Positions 13,028 through 26,443 of a stretch of 64,000 nt of DNA are shown piece after piece. Position 1 is the stretch's first letter, and every line of letters begins with the position of its first letter. Source of the DNA: Tetrahymena elliotti 4EA. Lineage: Eukaryota > Ciliophora > Oligohymenophorea > Hymenostomatida > Tetrahymenidae. The position numbers were made by a program, and so were the translations under genes. The stretch lies in the NCBI GenBank assembly GCA_000231825.2, contig JH720307.1, positions 1,078,880 to 1,142,879 on the forward strand, read 5' to 3'. The notes beneath the pieces were generated by a model. That model saw only the letters and a program-made list of their open reading frames with translations, was not told the DNA's origin and searched no databases.

Positions 13028-14737
13028 CTTTTAAATTTTAAGGCAATAAACTAAAAATTAAAGTAAAAACTTAATCTTTAATAACAAATTAAAAAAGATT
13101 TGATTATAGATTGAATTAGGATACTTTTTTATTCAAATAATAGAATTTATATAATATATTATAAATCAAGATAGTTATCATTTTTCTTAGTAATTAGAAA
13201 TTCAACATAAAGATTAAAAATATATATCTTAAAATATTTTCTTCATTTGTTACAAGGTGGCTAAATTTTTAACTAGAATACTTAGCTGAGTTTATTTTTT
13301 AAAAATTATGAGTCCAAATAAGTAATTTTTTTTGTAAAATTTTTATTTATTTAGTTTTTAGCATTTTTAATGAAAATTTTATAAAATATTTTTTAGAAGT
13401 CTTTTATTTTAAGTTTAGACAAAATATTCACAATTCAAAACTTTATTAGATAATTTGCACAATTAAGTCTTTTAAAATGTTTTTTTATCATTTAGAAAAT
13501 ATTTTTTTTACTTTCTCAAAAAATCAACAACTTTTTATAGATTAATATTAAAATTTATTAAATTTAGCTACTTGGATTTGGTTATCATAAAAACATTTTT
13601 TAAATAAGATAATAAATATACTGATAAAGCTAAGTTATATTTTGAATGAAAATTGGCGATTTTATTTGAAATTCTACATAGCTGTTAAAACAGATAAAAG
13701 CTGAATTATATTTGATTGTATATATTTTTAAAAAGTATTACTTATTCAAAATAATCTTAATTGATTTAAAGGAATTTTTTCTCAAAAATCAAAATAAAAG
13801 GATTATTGATTACAGAAAGACATAAGAAATATAAAATTAATGTATACACACACATTTAAAAATAAGAAAATTTAAATGTAAAAATGGCAATATAATTTTA
13901 ACATTAAAAATGTTTTCTATGTAAATACCTTCTAAAATTGATTTAATTCCATTTTAGCTTACTTTTTACAGAGAGTTATTATAATTAATTATTTAAGATC
14001 ATTTTAATAAAAAAACTAAAGAGGCTAATAATCTTTAGTCTTTTTTGATTGCTTTTTAATTTTTTTGTCTTATTCTACTTAAAAAGCTTGTGATAAATTT
14101 TTGATTTATATTTTTGGAAAAGTTTTAAGGTATTTAATTAAATCTTTTTTTTAGAATGCGAAATAATTAAAAAAATGTTTTGTGACTGATTGATCAGAAT
14201 ATTTTTAGTGAATTTGATTTATTTCACTTTTGTAAATTTTTTAAATTGTTTAATCTTATAATCTAACTTCTTAGCCCAAATTTCAACTATTTTTCTTAAT
14301 TAAGTTGATAAAAAAAGCGGTTTTTAAGGAATGAGTTTTCTTAATTTAAACAGCAAAGTTAATTAACTATTAAAAGTAAAAAATAGTTGACAGGTTTATT
14401 TCAAAATATAATATCTACATAACTTGTAAATCTTGATTAATTATTCAAATTTTAATGTATTTTGTTGCAATTAATTTCTTTTTATTACAGATTAAATTTT
14501 TGTATTTTCCTAAAACACATTTAAAAATATTTTCTATCAGTAGATTGTAAAAACAAATGACAGAATAAAATTTAAAAAAGAAAAATACTTAAAAATATCA
14601 AAAATACTTAAAAATAAGTAAAAAGAGATAAGGCAATAATAGTATAGTTGAGAAGAACTGTACAGTAAACAGATTAGAAAGATTTCATACAAAAATTTAA
14701 AGGAGATGAATTCTCTTTGTATTTTGATCTATTTTAA
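13028..14737. other. Divergent intergenic region
   Basis: 1.7 kb between NRDE2 and the TmcB-type gene. Mostly AT-rich. The last 160 bp (from about 14580) are less extreme in composition and open in the frame of the downstream gene but lack an ATG, so they are probably 5' UTR. Confidence 0.5.
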
Positions 14738-17700
14738 ATGAACAAAGTAATAAATAATATGCTAAATAGCTTTAAATTAATTAAAAAAAACGATTTAAAC
14801 ATATATAAATCTAAGTAGAACAAGCAACATTTATAAAAATAGTAAATGAAAAGCTAAAAATAAATAGGATTTTTTTATGAATTATTATCAACAATATTAG
14901 AGATCATTGAGGATAAGCCGCTATATACCATTCCTATAGGAGTTTATTGCATATTAATATAAATATACCATCACTAAAACGCAGGATACTTTATGTCTAA
15001 TTATGAAAAAAAACCTTTAACAGATCCAAAAATGTCATTTGTAGCACATTTAAATGAAATAGCTCCAGGTACATTTCTCTGTTATTACAAAGCAAATGAT
15101 GTAATAACATTATTTGTGTATTGCTTTCTTAATTTGATCCTTTATTTTTACTTCTCCTACATCTTAGTACTAACATGGCTCAAAAGACATCATCCTGAAA
15201 GAATAGAGTCTAATAAAAAGCTATTTATTTCAGTAAATAGGATGCTCAACACTTTTTTTACTGTTTTTTGGTGGATATTTTTTATTCCATTCATAGAAAT
15301 AAATAGTGGTGTTATGGTCACTGGAGCTAACTCATTTTTAACAACAAACCGCGAAGGATTAGGAGACAAAACTAGTTATTCAGATAAACCTATAATATAT
15401 ATTATTTAGAGTACAATAGGTCTTATTCTTACTAACCTAACTGCAGTGATTGTTCTCTTTTTTTTTAGAAATTATGAATTTCATGAAACTAATTTACTAA
15501 AAAGACGTTCTAGTTTAGTTCTATTTATTCTTGTTGCCTCAAGATTCTTTCTAACGTTCTTTTACTATTTAAATTTTCCAATAGTAGCAGTTTTGAAATA
15601 ATATATTGCTCAATCTATTGGTATTTTAGGTATTTATGATTTTATAGCATATATCCCTTTTAAAAACAGAACAATAGCTTATTTTTATGGGGTATCTTAC
15701 TGCTTTTTTTATGTAATGGTTTGGATAACTAACTTGTGGTAATTAACAGATCTTATGCCACCATATGAGTAATTTTACATATTCTTAGTAGTAGGATGTG
15801 TCAGTGGTGCAGCCATTGTCATTATTTATAATTATCAAGTAAATTAAATCTTTTATAAATTCCTTAATAACACCTCAATTCAATCTCTAAAACTATTGAT
15901 AAAATTAATCAATCAATCGTATTTAGATGATTAGAATGAGTATTTTTTATTTCTTAAATTTGTTTACTTTCTTTTATAGCATCTGAAAGTAACTCTCTTA
16001 TTTTAATGTACATTTACTTAAAAAATAGACAGACATTTTAAAGAGGGTAGAAAACAATAATTTTGATAAATATTATTAGAAATATGATTATTATTTAGAA
16101 GAGCTTATGAGACTTACAATTAACTCTACTAAAGAAGAATCAGAAAAATTTTAGGTATTACAAATAATTCACAGTCACAAGCAGAAATGTATTGATGCAG
16201 AGTGTGTATGCTAACAATAATCAATTATTGATTATAAAAATGACATTAATGTTGAAGTCATAATCACATTTATTATCTAAAGATTCACATGGGCAATTAG
16301 CAATTAAACTGTTTAGAAAGATACTGCAGAATTTGAACACTTGAGTTTAAAATATATAAGTTTTTTAACAAAATATAAAAATAATTCTCCCAAGGCTTAT
16401 AATGAGCTTAAAACTCTACAATCAAAAAGAAAGAACATATCAGTTTATTTTCTGACTTTATCAAATATTCTTTCAAAAAACATAGAATTTATCATGAACT
16501 AAGTATATTTAAAATATTTTTTATCAATCTTTGAAACTATTTTCTATCTAAAAAGAAATATATAAGAGTCCAAACAGAATCAAATCAGAGAATGAAGCTT
16601 AATGAAGAACTTTAAATTAAAGATTTAATTTAAATTGAAGAATTTAAAAACCAACTTCTAAACCCCATAAAAGATTATTGTAAATTGAAGATTAATTTTT
16701 GGTAGAAATTAAGAACAGGCTTTTCAAATTTCGAACAATTGAAATAGTACACCTAACCTATTTCTTAATTTGGTATTGATCTCAGTCAAAAGTATAAATA
16801 AGAACTAAACAAGTAGGGTTTTTTTTTTGAATGTGTTTGAAGTTTTATATTTCACTGAAAAGTAAAAATCAAAAATATACAAATTTTTTCCTCTTTTGAA
16901 GCTATTTATTAATTAACACTTTAAAAATTTTTATTTTTCATTTCAGAATTTAATCTGAATTTGCATATAATAAAATGTCCTCAAATACTTATTAAACTAA
17001 AAAATGATTCCTAATAAAAATGCTTCATGAAAATTTTCATAATTTCATTTTGAATGAATTTGAAAAAGAAAAATTATTTTTTTTACATTTTTAATTTATT
17101 GAAAAGAAAAAACTGGAATTTTATGTGTAGAGGAAAAATAATTTGTTATTTAAAAAATAGATTAGAAGGTGTTTAGATAAGAAACAATTGTCTTTTTTAC
17201 AAAATAAAGTCTCTAATGTCAATAATAGTTGTGAATGAAATTAATGTGGCTTACAAAGATCAATCATTAATAAAAGATTTGCTTAAAAGAGATGATGCTA
17301 ATAGAACAGATACTCTTTCTAATACAAATCTTTTATATGGCAATATAGATTATATTGTAATTTCTATTTCTAAAGATAGAGGTAAGATGCTTTAAAAATC
17401 CACTGAAAAGCTTGCTAGATTTTTCGATTATAATTTACAAGATTTTTAACAAGTTAAGTACTTAAAATTATTAATGCCATAATTCATAGGAAATATTCAT
17501 AACACTTTAATCTAAAATATGCTTATAAGAGGTTACTCTAGCTGTGTTTCGTCTGTCATTAACTCATTTGGCTTGTCTAAATTTGTAAATTTAATTTTTT
17601 AATTTCATCAATAATTTAAAATTATTATTATTTTAAATAAAAAGGGTTTTATATTTCCAATAAATCTTTATATAAATCATTTATACGATAATCGTGAAGA

Positions 17701-20700
17701 CTTTTAGATGCATGGAACTTTATTGAAAATTGAAACACCTAATTAGTACATTTTATTTAATAATTAAGGACAAATTTTGGGTATCACATTTTAGTTGTTT
17801 ATGAGAATGTTTGATGATGAATAATAAAGTGATGATTATAAATACGATATTAATAACTTGGATTCTATGCAAAAAACTTAGTTATAGTAAAAGGTCAAGA
17901 TGTTTTAAGAAAGGGTTAATATTTAATTTATTTTACCTTAAATAACTAAGTTAATTTAAACTTATGCTAATTAACTTGATGAGAACGTAAATTAAAAATT
18001 AATAGTTTTAGTTTTTTTAATTTTAATTAAATTTTTAGTAGAACTAATAATCTCGTATGAAAACTTAAGTTATGGTTAACAGTTATCACATTAGACTAAA
18101 AATTCCTCAAAATTTATTTGACGTAGTGTCTCAATTTAAGAGAAAATAAAATAATCTTTCAAGAAGCATTAGAAGTTGTAAATCTAGTGTCAACACAGAT
18201 TATTAAAATTAAACATCATCAAATGTATTATTTTTTCTTTTTTCTAAATATTATTCAACTTTTATCTATATAATTAAGAAGGTCGATTTATTGAAAGGTG
18301 AAAATGTTGCTTTGTATACAGAATATATATAAGATAACAAAGATTTTTACTTAGGGGACAACTGCTTAAACGATTTTGATATGAAGACTCAACTTTAATA
18401 CATTGAGCTATGCCATGGTGAAGAATTCTAAGACACTACATAGTATTATTAACTCTAGATTTCAGAAGTAAACAGGATTAAACAAAAAACTTATACATTA
18501 CATATGAATACATTATATCCAAAATCTCAATTTGCTAGTGTTTAATATAATTCAAATTCAATACCTAATTGGGTTAATAATGATGAAAAAGGAGAGAATC
18601 TAATTTCTCCAAATAATGATAACAATCTTAATAGTTCATAAAGGGGATTCCCAATGTCCTTATTTAATAAGGCAAGTCATAACTAATAAAATGTTTAGTA
18701 AGATGATTTATTAATTCAGAGTAATGGTGATTTATTGCAATCTGCAAGCTTTAATGCTGGACATTATCAAAATTAGCAAGGTGAATTAGATAAATCTCAC
18801 CAGGTAGATAATTCTAACATGATGATGCTTGAAAGCCAAACGAAGAGAGATGCTTAAATGATTCAGTTTGATAAATAAGATGATCATCTTAATTAGATTT
18901 CTTAAACAAATAGAAATGAATATAATAATTAAATGAGCGTAACTGACAGAAGTAAACAAATGTTAATATAAGAATCAGAAAGACCGTTTTAGCAAAAACC
19001 TATAAAAGATTAATACTTAAACCCAAAGTAATAGAATGGAATAACATCTGAACTAGAAATAGTCTCTCCAACTTAAAATTCAATGAGAGAAAATGCAAGT
19101 AAAAATGATGTTTCAATCCTTGATGAATTAAAAAATGCAACCAGTGGAATAATTTAACTAGCCAATCAAATAGATCTGAAAAACTAGAGAGAATAGTATG
19201 ATGAAAATGTTAAAGAAAGATAAGATACTAATGAGCATGAATAGGATATAGAAAACCTTTAAAAATAATAGTAATATTTTGATAATAAAAAAACTCATAC
19301 AGTTCCTGATAAATAAAGTACTATTTGGGAAAGAAAAGAAGATGCAGATACAGATTTGTAAGCTGAGTAAAATAAAATGAAAGAGAGAACAAGCATTGAT
19401 GAAATATTTGATTCTAATTAATAAAAATAAGAGTTCAAGAAGGAAGAATCAGATAATAAAAATAAAAATAGTGTAAAATCAGCTACAGAATCTGATTACC
19501 AAGAATATAGATATCAACCTTAAAGATTTAACACTAACAGCAAGCAATCTACTAAATCTAAGATGAAAACTTAAGAGAATAAAAACTCTGTAGCATCCTC
19601 TATACAAAGCACAAAATTTGATAATGATATCATTAAGGATATGATTAACACAAAAATGATGCCAACTTCTTACTAAAAATTTGTTGTTTTAAGCTTTTTA
19701 TTCCCTATAGTCATTTTAATAATGAGCTTTGTATATATTTTTACCATGGTTTAAAATTACCAAAATACAACTAATGAAATGGAAAACATTTAAAATGTCT
19801 AATACCTTTCTACAAACTATGCTAGATCAAGCTAAGATTAACTAGTTGTCCTCCTTATGCAAAACAAGCAATTCACTCCATAATCATTTATTGATTAATA
19901 TGAGGTATTTTTATTCTCAAAAATTCTATTTTTTTTTTGTTGAAACAATTGTTTGATTTTTATTGATACATTTTTTGTTTTTTATTTAAAAAATATCTTA
20001 AAATTATTAAAAAGGTTTATTACAATGACGATTTATTAAAATCAAATCAGGTGTTTTTGGATCATCTTGTATCATATTACAATAATATCTAAAAACTTAA
20101 TGATGAAGTAATAATAGGAGATTCAAATAAATATGATGTTTAAGTATCTTCTGTAGATAAAACTTATTCAGTTAAATTATCTTATCCAGAATTTATAGAT
20201 TATTCAGAAATATATATGAATCAATTCATTAATAAACCCTCAGTTTCTATGGCATAAATTAATTCATTTTAGTTTATGAGTGAAAATTTGGGCTTGAATT
20301 ATGACTTGCATAAAAAATTAATAGAAAATTAATACTCCCACCTTGAAGAAAATCTCAATAATATACGAACTCTCTATATTACAATTTTCTTGGTTTAGCT
20401 GTTCACCACACTTTCTTTCCTGTAAAATTTATTGAGATTCTTTAAAGATTTAATTTAATTTTCTTTTAATAAGAGTTCTGCAAATTCCATAAATTATCGA
20501 ATTGCATAAGTATCAAGAAAAGGTATTTATGCTGGTAACAAGAATCTATGATCTAGAAACTCTAAAAGAAATCAACAAATTAAATTTATTTCTTGAAATC
20601 TTGTAGCATCCTCAACAAATATGGTTGAAAACAGACTTTGCAAAATTATCAACTAAAGAAATTGCCTTAAACTCGAATATAAAAAAAACTGGAAAACAAG

Positions 20701-21581
20701 TTGTCTTATCTTCACAAATATTTGATTAGAAAGTAAAATATTTGTCATCCATGACATAGATTTTGGTTTTGTTTGTCTTAGCCTAAATTTACTTTGGTGC
20801 CAGTATAATCTATATCCAAATTCAATAAAACAACATCTAAGACTCTCTAATAGTAAATAAAATTTGCTAATAAACTAATTTAGCAATGAATACATTTGCA
20901 TTCTCATCAGAGCTATTAGTATTTGAAGGAGTAATAAGAGATTAGTTTATTGATTACAATTAATTAAATAGAACATCTTATTTAGAATTATAAAAAAATT
21001 CATAATAATAAATGAGTATTTTCACTTCTAATCTGTAAAGTACTTTATCTTCTTTCAATGTTTTTGATAGTTCAACTCTTAACAATGTAAATTAACTTGT
21101 TAAGTAGGACATATGCTAAGCTCTACAATGCTAATAAAGTTAAAACACCTCATATACAAATGGAATTGTTGGTATAATATAACAATAACTTAATTTGGTA
21201 TCCTCCTTCAATGTAATTTCTTAAAGTCCTGTAACCCCAACCAATAAAGATTAAATCCTCAGTTTTCTTTTGTTGTAAGAATAAATAGATAATTTATTAT
21301 AAGCTTTTAACATACCTTTGTAAGCTGTGGAATAGTTAATTTAGTATTTTACTGAAGGGAATAAAAACACCATAAATAAACTAATTCTGTTTATAAAAGT
21401 CTATGTTATATCTGTAGGGATCTTCATAATTGGAGTCTCATTATATTCCACATAAAGGCTTAAGCAAAAATTGAAAAACTAAATATAAGAAATAAATTTC
21501 TTACTCACATTTATACCTCATGAAAAAATGAGTGAAGAGGCTACTCTTCATATGCTTAAGTCTCTATCCAATTGCTACTGA
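14738..21581 (+). CDS. TmcB-like polytopic membrane protein with PAS domain
   Basis: About 2,030 aa. Exons read: 14738-15988, 16029-16502, 16556-about 16834, unresolved, about 17182-17584, 17645-17986, 18039-18224, 18279-19904, 20015-20421, 20474-21581 (TGA at 21579). Introns are 40-110 bp. Order: N-terminal multi-pass membrane block (LFVYCFLNLILYFYFSYILV and at least six more segments to about 15980); HSHKQKCIDAECVC Cys motif; FKNQLL...FWQKL helical linker; a PAS-like domain with NIDYIVISIS and LLMPQFIGNIH (about 17340-17500); a long Gln/Asn/Ser-rich linker (18500-19660); then membrane segments near 19690, 20390, 20770 and 21410. This is the ciliate tiny-macrocysts B type, thought to be a sensor of unknown ligand. 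The start at 14738 is the longest; 14846 is also possible. Exons between 16835 and 17181 are not settled. Confidence 0.8.
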
Positions 21582-22339
21582 AGAATTTTCTTACTCTAAA
21601 AAAAAAAAGATCTTTATTATATTAAGAATCAAATAATTTCTTTAACTAATATTGTGTAAATAAAAAAAATATCTTCAATTTCTAATCATTCAAATTTATT
21701 TTTTAAAAATCAAACATTTTTAACCACTGAAATATAAATATTTAGAGAAATTTAATCAAATTATTGTTTGTTGAAATTCAAATATTTTCTTAATTTAATT
21801 TTGATATTATCTAAAATTGATAGTCAATTTTCTAAATATCAACATTAGTTTAAAGATTTAGTTTTTCTTTTATAATTAGATTTTATTGCTGCTTGTATTG
21901 TTTTAAAAACTCTTTAAGCTTTCTTTCTAAGTAATCAAAATAAATAAATTATTTTGTATATGTAATTAAGAACAGGCAGGAAGGAGAAGGGTAGAGAATG
22001 TAAATATTTAATAACATTTTTGTAATTTTTACTGTCAAAATTACTTGTTTGTATAAGGTAGCAAAAAAATATCAATTATTTAATTACTTCATTCAATTTT
22101 TTTTGAAAAGAATCCATTCGATCCATGAATTTAAAAAAAAATCTTAAGGCTAGCACCTTCTTCCCTTAATAAATTTAATCAAATTATTCTCATTAAAGGT
22201 GAAATTTTTTTGGTTCAACTATGTTTGAATGAATTTTTATAGTAAATTAATTGAGATATAAATATTAATTTAATTTTTACTTAAATATTACACTATAATA
22301 CATAAATTACTTGAGAATTATAACTTTATTTGTATTTTG
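21582..22339. other. Convergent intergenic region
   Basis: 758 bp of AT-rich DNA between two converging stop codons; nothing recognised. Confidence 0.5.
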
Positions 22340-25122
22340 TCATTATTATTGCTAAGCTATTACGTGCTCTAGCGATTGAGCTTATATTAAGAGCATTTAA
22401 AGTAGATCCTATTCTAAAAGAAGGCTCTAGGTTTTTTCATTAATTTGTGTATTATTTGCTAAACAATTAACTATTTGTTTTGTGTTTTTATTGTCTTTTG
22501 TTTCTGATAATTTAAAACTAGCTTGGCTGTTGTTGAGAGAATCTAATTTTTAAAATAAGAATTGAAAATTTAAATTAAAAAAAAAATTTCAACCTCTTCC
22601 AGTATTTCTAACTAAATACTACTATAAAATATCTTAATTTTAAGTACTTTTACAATCTAGTTCATTTTCATATTTTAAACACTTTAAGCAAGCATTATTT
22701 TTTGCTAATTTTAAATAAAATTTTGGAAAATTAGAAAGTTAAATTTAATAAATAAATAAACAATTTACACTAAGACTCTTAAGATTTTGCTGTATTTAAT
22801 ATTTCATTTAAGTAATTTTCAAATATTTTATCAAATTTAAAATCTATCATAGCGCTATTTAAATTTAACTTATTCATCAAAGAGTGTTTAATATTCGACA
22901 ATTCATCTGAAGCATATTTCAACATATATTCATCAAAAAAGCTTTAATTGCTTATGTTTCTTCTTTAAAATGCATTTGAAAGGTTTTAACTTAATTAAAA
23001 TATAGAGAATGCAATTTATTCTAAATTTGACTAATTCAATTGTTCTAAATCTGCCATTAATTTCTAAAATTATATTACTTTACTATTATTTTTACAAATC
23101 AAAACTAATTTACCTTTTAATTTTCTAGAAAATTAACAAATTAGTAGTCAAATTATGTAATTATTTATTCCTTTAAATGTTCTTAATACCCTTCTTAACT
23201 TATTTTTTCAATGAGATTTGCACTTTATATCTTTTATCTTTTCATAGCTTCCATCTGATTATTTAGCTCACTATTTTCTTTTTCTAGTTCTGATATTTTT
23301 CTCTTAAATAAAAATATTTAAAATGCATTTTAAATAAAACAAAAAATATTTTACTTCAAGAGAGGATGTATAATTTTTAGATTATTTGATAAGCTATTCC
23401 TTCTCATGTATACTTACCTTAAGTGAATCTATTTTCTACCTTCCTGACTCTAACAATAAGACGCATTCTTCTAATTCTTTTTTCATATTAATATTATCAT
23501 TTTCAATATAATAACTTTTTCCTCTCTTCTTATCATTATTTTAATTTTGATGTTAGTTTTGCAAGGAATTATGTGATACTATTTAATCTTAAGAGGAATC
23601 TTCTTGAAAAGTTTATCTAGAATTTATATGTTTATTTGATGTTGGAGTAAGATTATTGTGTCTCTCTTCAAGATTTCCTGTTTATATTTAACTTATTCTT
23701 AATAATTCTTTCAATCTAAATCTCAGCTTTTCATTTTCATCTTTTAAATTTTCTTATTCTCTGTTTAATCTCTCACTTTCAATAGCACTTTCTATAAAAT
23801 ATTACTTGTATTTTTAAACTTGTGTTCTATATTAATCACCTTAAGATTGTTGATCAGTTTATCTCACTGAGAATGGAGATTATCCTCTTGAAGAAGGAGG
23901 AGCTTCTTGTCTTTGCAAAAATAAATTATTTTACTAATTATCATAATACTGTTTAACTGAATTAACTCTTTCTAGCTTTTTAGTACAATTAGCTTCTGAA
24001 TCTAAAAAACTAGCTCTGCTTATTGGATGAGAGCTTGTCTAGTAATTATTTTAAAGTGGTATCATCAAATTATTAACAGTTCCGCTTCTCTAGCAATTTT
24101 ACTACTACAAATTCTATGAAAGAAGTGATTCATTTTATTATTTAGCAACTTACTAGGACTATTCAGTTGATCTCTTGTATTGATCTTCTAGAATTGATTC
24201 ATAATCTTTTTATGTGAATTTTTTATCAATGTAAGAATATTTATCCTTCATCTTCTAAATTCTATTTAGAGATTCATTGAATTAATCACATCTAAAGTTG
24301 TTTTTAGGAGTTAGACTTCCATTTTTGGGAGTTGTTAAAATAGAAGAAGTAATTTTCTTAGATGTAATTTCTTGACTTATATTTTAGTTGTTTAAAATAT
24401 CTCCTAAAATATTTCTCTTAATACATTAGAAATTTTGATCTTTTTGAAGAAGTAAACTACTTTAAGAATTATCTTTATTAAAGCTATTTTATTTAGAAAT
24501 TAGATACTATTTTACATTCACTGTTTCTTATTAATTTTGCTGTAAAGAATCGTTTTGGTTATTCTATTTTAGAGAAACATTATTTGTTTAGCTGCTATTA
24601 ATTGTTGAACTGTTAGGATTATTCATTTGCATGGAGTTTTAAGAAAAATCAAGATATCTTTTATGAGATTCTTTGCTATCACTACCAACTATGATTGAAG
24701 ATTATGGTGGAAGATAATAAGATGAAGGGGATTCTACTTTATTTTAACCTTCTTAGTTGTATTTTACAATATTTAGGTTAGAGTTAGCAGCTTAAACTTA
24801 ATAAGGAATTCTGGTTTAAAACTTTTTAAAGTCATTATAATTTGTAGTAGCAGAAGATGCAAGATGAGGCTTATTTTCTTTTTCAGAATTTTCCTTAAAA
24901 TAACAAGAATTCATTTTTTGTAACTTTTACGAAGGAATAGTTTTGATAATCTATTAAAAATTCATAATTTTGATTAGAATATTAGTTTAATTTATTATTT
25001 AAAATTACATTTGGCTGACTGGTTGCTTGCTAAGGAGTAAAGCTAAACTTTTATAAATTTTTAGGTTAAGAAGATTATTAGAAGGGCAGATTGTAGTCTT
25101 TGTTGTGATTAAACTAACTCAT
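22340..25122 (-). CDS. Unrecognised Gln/Asn/Ser-rich protein with coiled coil
   Basis: Six exons (25122-24931, 24893-23418, 23302-23114, 23063-22769, 22704-22594, 22542-22340) with matching phases, 821 aa. The first intron is only 37 bp. Residues 1-400 are low-complexity, rich in Gln, Asn, Ser and Lys, with SP/TP sites such as LTPKN and PPSSRG. A coiled coil follows: ESERLNREQENLKDENEK, then KKELEECVLLLESG and KISELEKENSELNNQMEAM. Near the C-terminus is a short Cys cluster, ACLKCLKYENELDCKS, then another Gln/Asn-rich tail ending EHVIAQQQQ and TGA at 22342. I do not recognise a family. The coiled coil suggests a structural or scaffold role, for example cytoskeletal or basal-body, but nothing in the sequence proves this. 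ATG at 25122 is the first in the open frame; another ATG 8 bp upstream runs straight into TGA. Confidence 0.75.
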
Positions 25123-26443
25123 ATTTACATATAAAAAAATAGTTTGAAATTCTAGTAATGTTGTATTTTTTTTCTAAAAGTTAATTGGCAGAAATAATTA
25201 AGAATAATTTTTGAATTTATTATTGTTATGAAGTCAAATTAATTATCTTTATATTTCTCATAACAAACAAATATTTAGGAATAAATCATGCACTTGTTAT
25301 CGAAAATTCAATCTAGGAAAAAATATACGTTAAATTCTTTCAAATTTACAAATAAACAATTCTGTAAATTAGAAAATAATTATCCATTTTTTAAATATAT
25401 CTTTTTAAATTTAAAAATTTTTAATGAAGAAAAAATAAATTATCATTTTATAAATGATAACTTTTTTAATATTTTTTCCATTTAATCTAAATAGCCCAAT
25501 AAAATTATTGTAAACATAATTAGGAAGACTTTTTATCAATAATTTAAAAAGTTTTCTAGTGAGATTTATTAAAGCCACAAAAAACTTAAAATAATTATTT
25601 TACTAAGTGAAAAAATAATAAAAATAAAAATTCAGACCTTATACTTACAAAACTATTTGAGAATATATAAAAAATATGGCATTTATAAATATGTTTGAAA
25701 GCTAAATCAACATTTGTATGAGTATGGTTTATTAACATAAAAAGTAATCCAAACTCAAAAGAAATTAAAAAATATTCTAAATTCCACTATCAAAAGCATA
25801 TATTATACAAATCACTTAGTAAATAACATAAAATTAGTTACTAATGACCTGATATTATTTTTAATTATAGGTCATATTTTATTTTATCTTTTATAAAAAT
25901 TGGTATTGCATTCTCATATTAGTGTAAAAAATTTAAAAATATATTGAAATTAAATTAATTTTTAATATCAACCCACTCCATGCAAAATACAATTTGCTAA
26001 ATTTAAAGGATTTTTTTTATTGGTACCAGATATTTCATTTTATTTCTTATTATTTCTTTATTCATATTATATTTATTTAAAGCCTTTATATTTAACTTAA
26101 TTTAATATTGTAATTAAAAGTGTAATAAAAATCTATATTAGAAACACTTTGAAAATTTAATAAAATAAAACTAAAACTGATGATTTTATTTTGAAAAAAA
26201 TGATAAATGAAAAATGACCAAATACATATGAACTCACTCACTCAAAAAAGTTGTATAATAAATAATTTATTTATATTAAGATATGAATTTTAAATTTTAA
26301 AATAATCAAACTTATTTTAATGAAATAAATATCTACTTTCTAAATTGCTTTTAACTTACTAAAACAGTTATTTTTATTTTTGTTTATTAAGTTATTTTGT
26401 TCTTATTCTATTACTAAATTTAAGCCTTTACTTTTAACCTCAA
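25123..26443. other. Intergenic region
   Basis: 1.3 kb AT-rich region. A 65-codon frame at 25288-25485 has no codon bias or motif and looks like chance. Nothing else recognised. Confidence 0.5.

Noticed and set aside
16545..16595. Apparent stop and frameshift before MKLNEEL
   Set aside because: Explained by a 53 bp intron at 16503-16555 (GTATATTT...AAAAAG).
16640..16670. AACCAACTTCTAAACCCC, resembling a Tetrahymena chromosome breakage sequence
   Set aside because: Differs from the conserved 15-mer at essential positions and sits inside a coding exon of the TmcB-type gene.
20521..20550. Apparent frameshift in the TmcB-type gene at RK/GIY
   Set aside because: Explained by a 52 bp intron at 20422-20473; both frames then join without a break.
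25288..25485. 65-codon plus-strand frame in intergenic DNA
   Set aside because: Composition is plain AT-rich with no motif, no neighbouring exon in phase, and ends without support.
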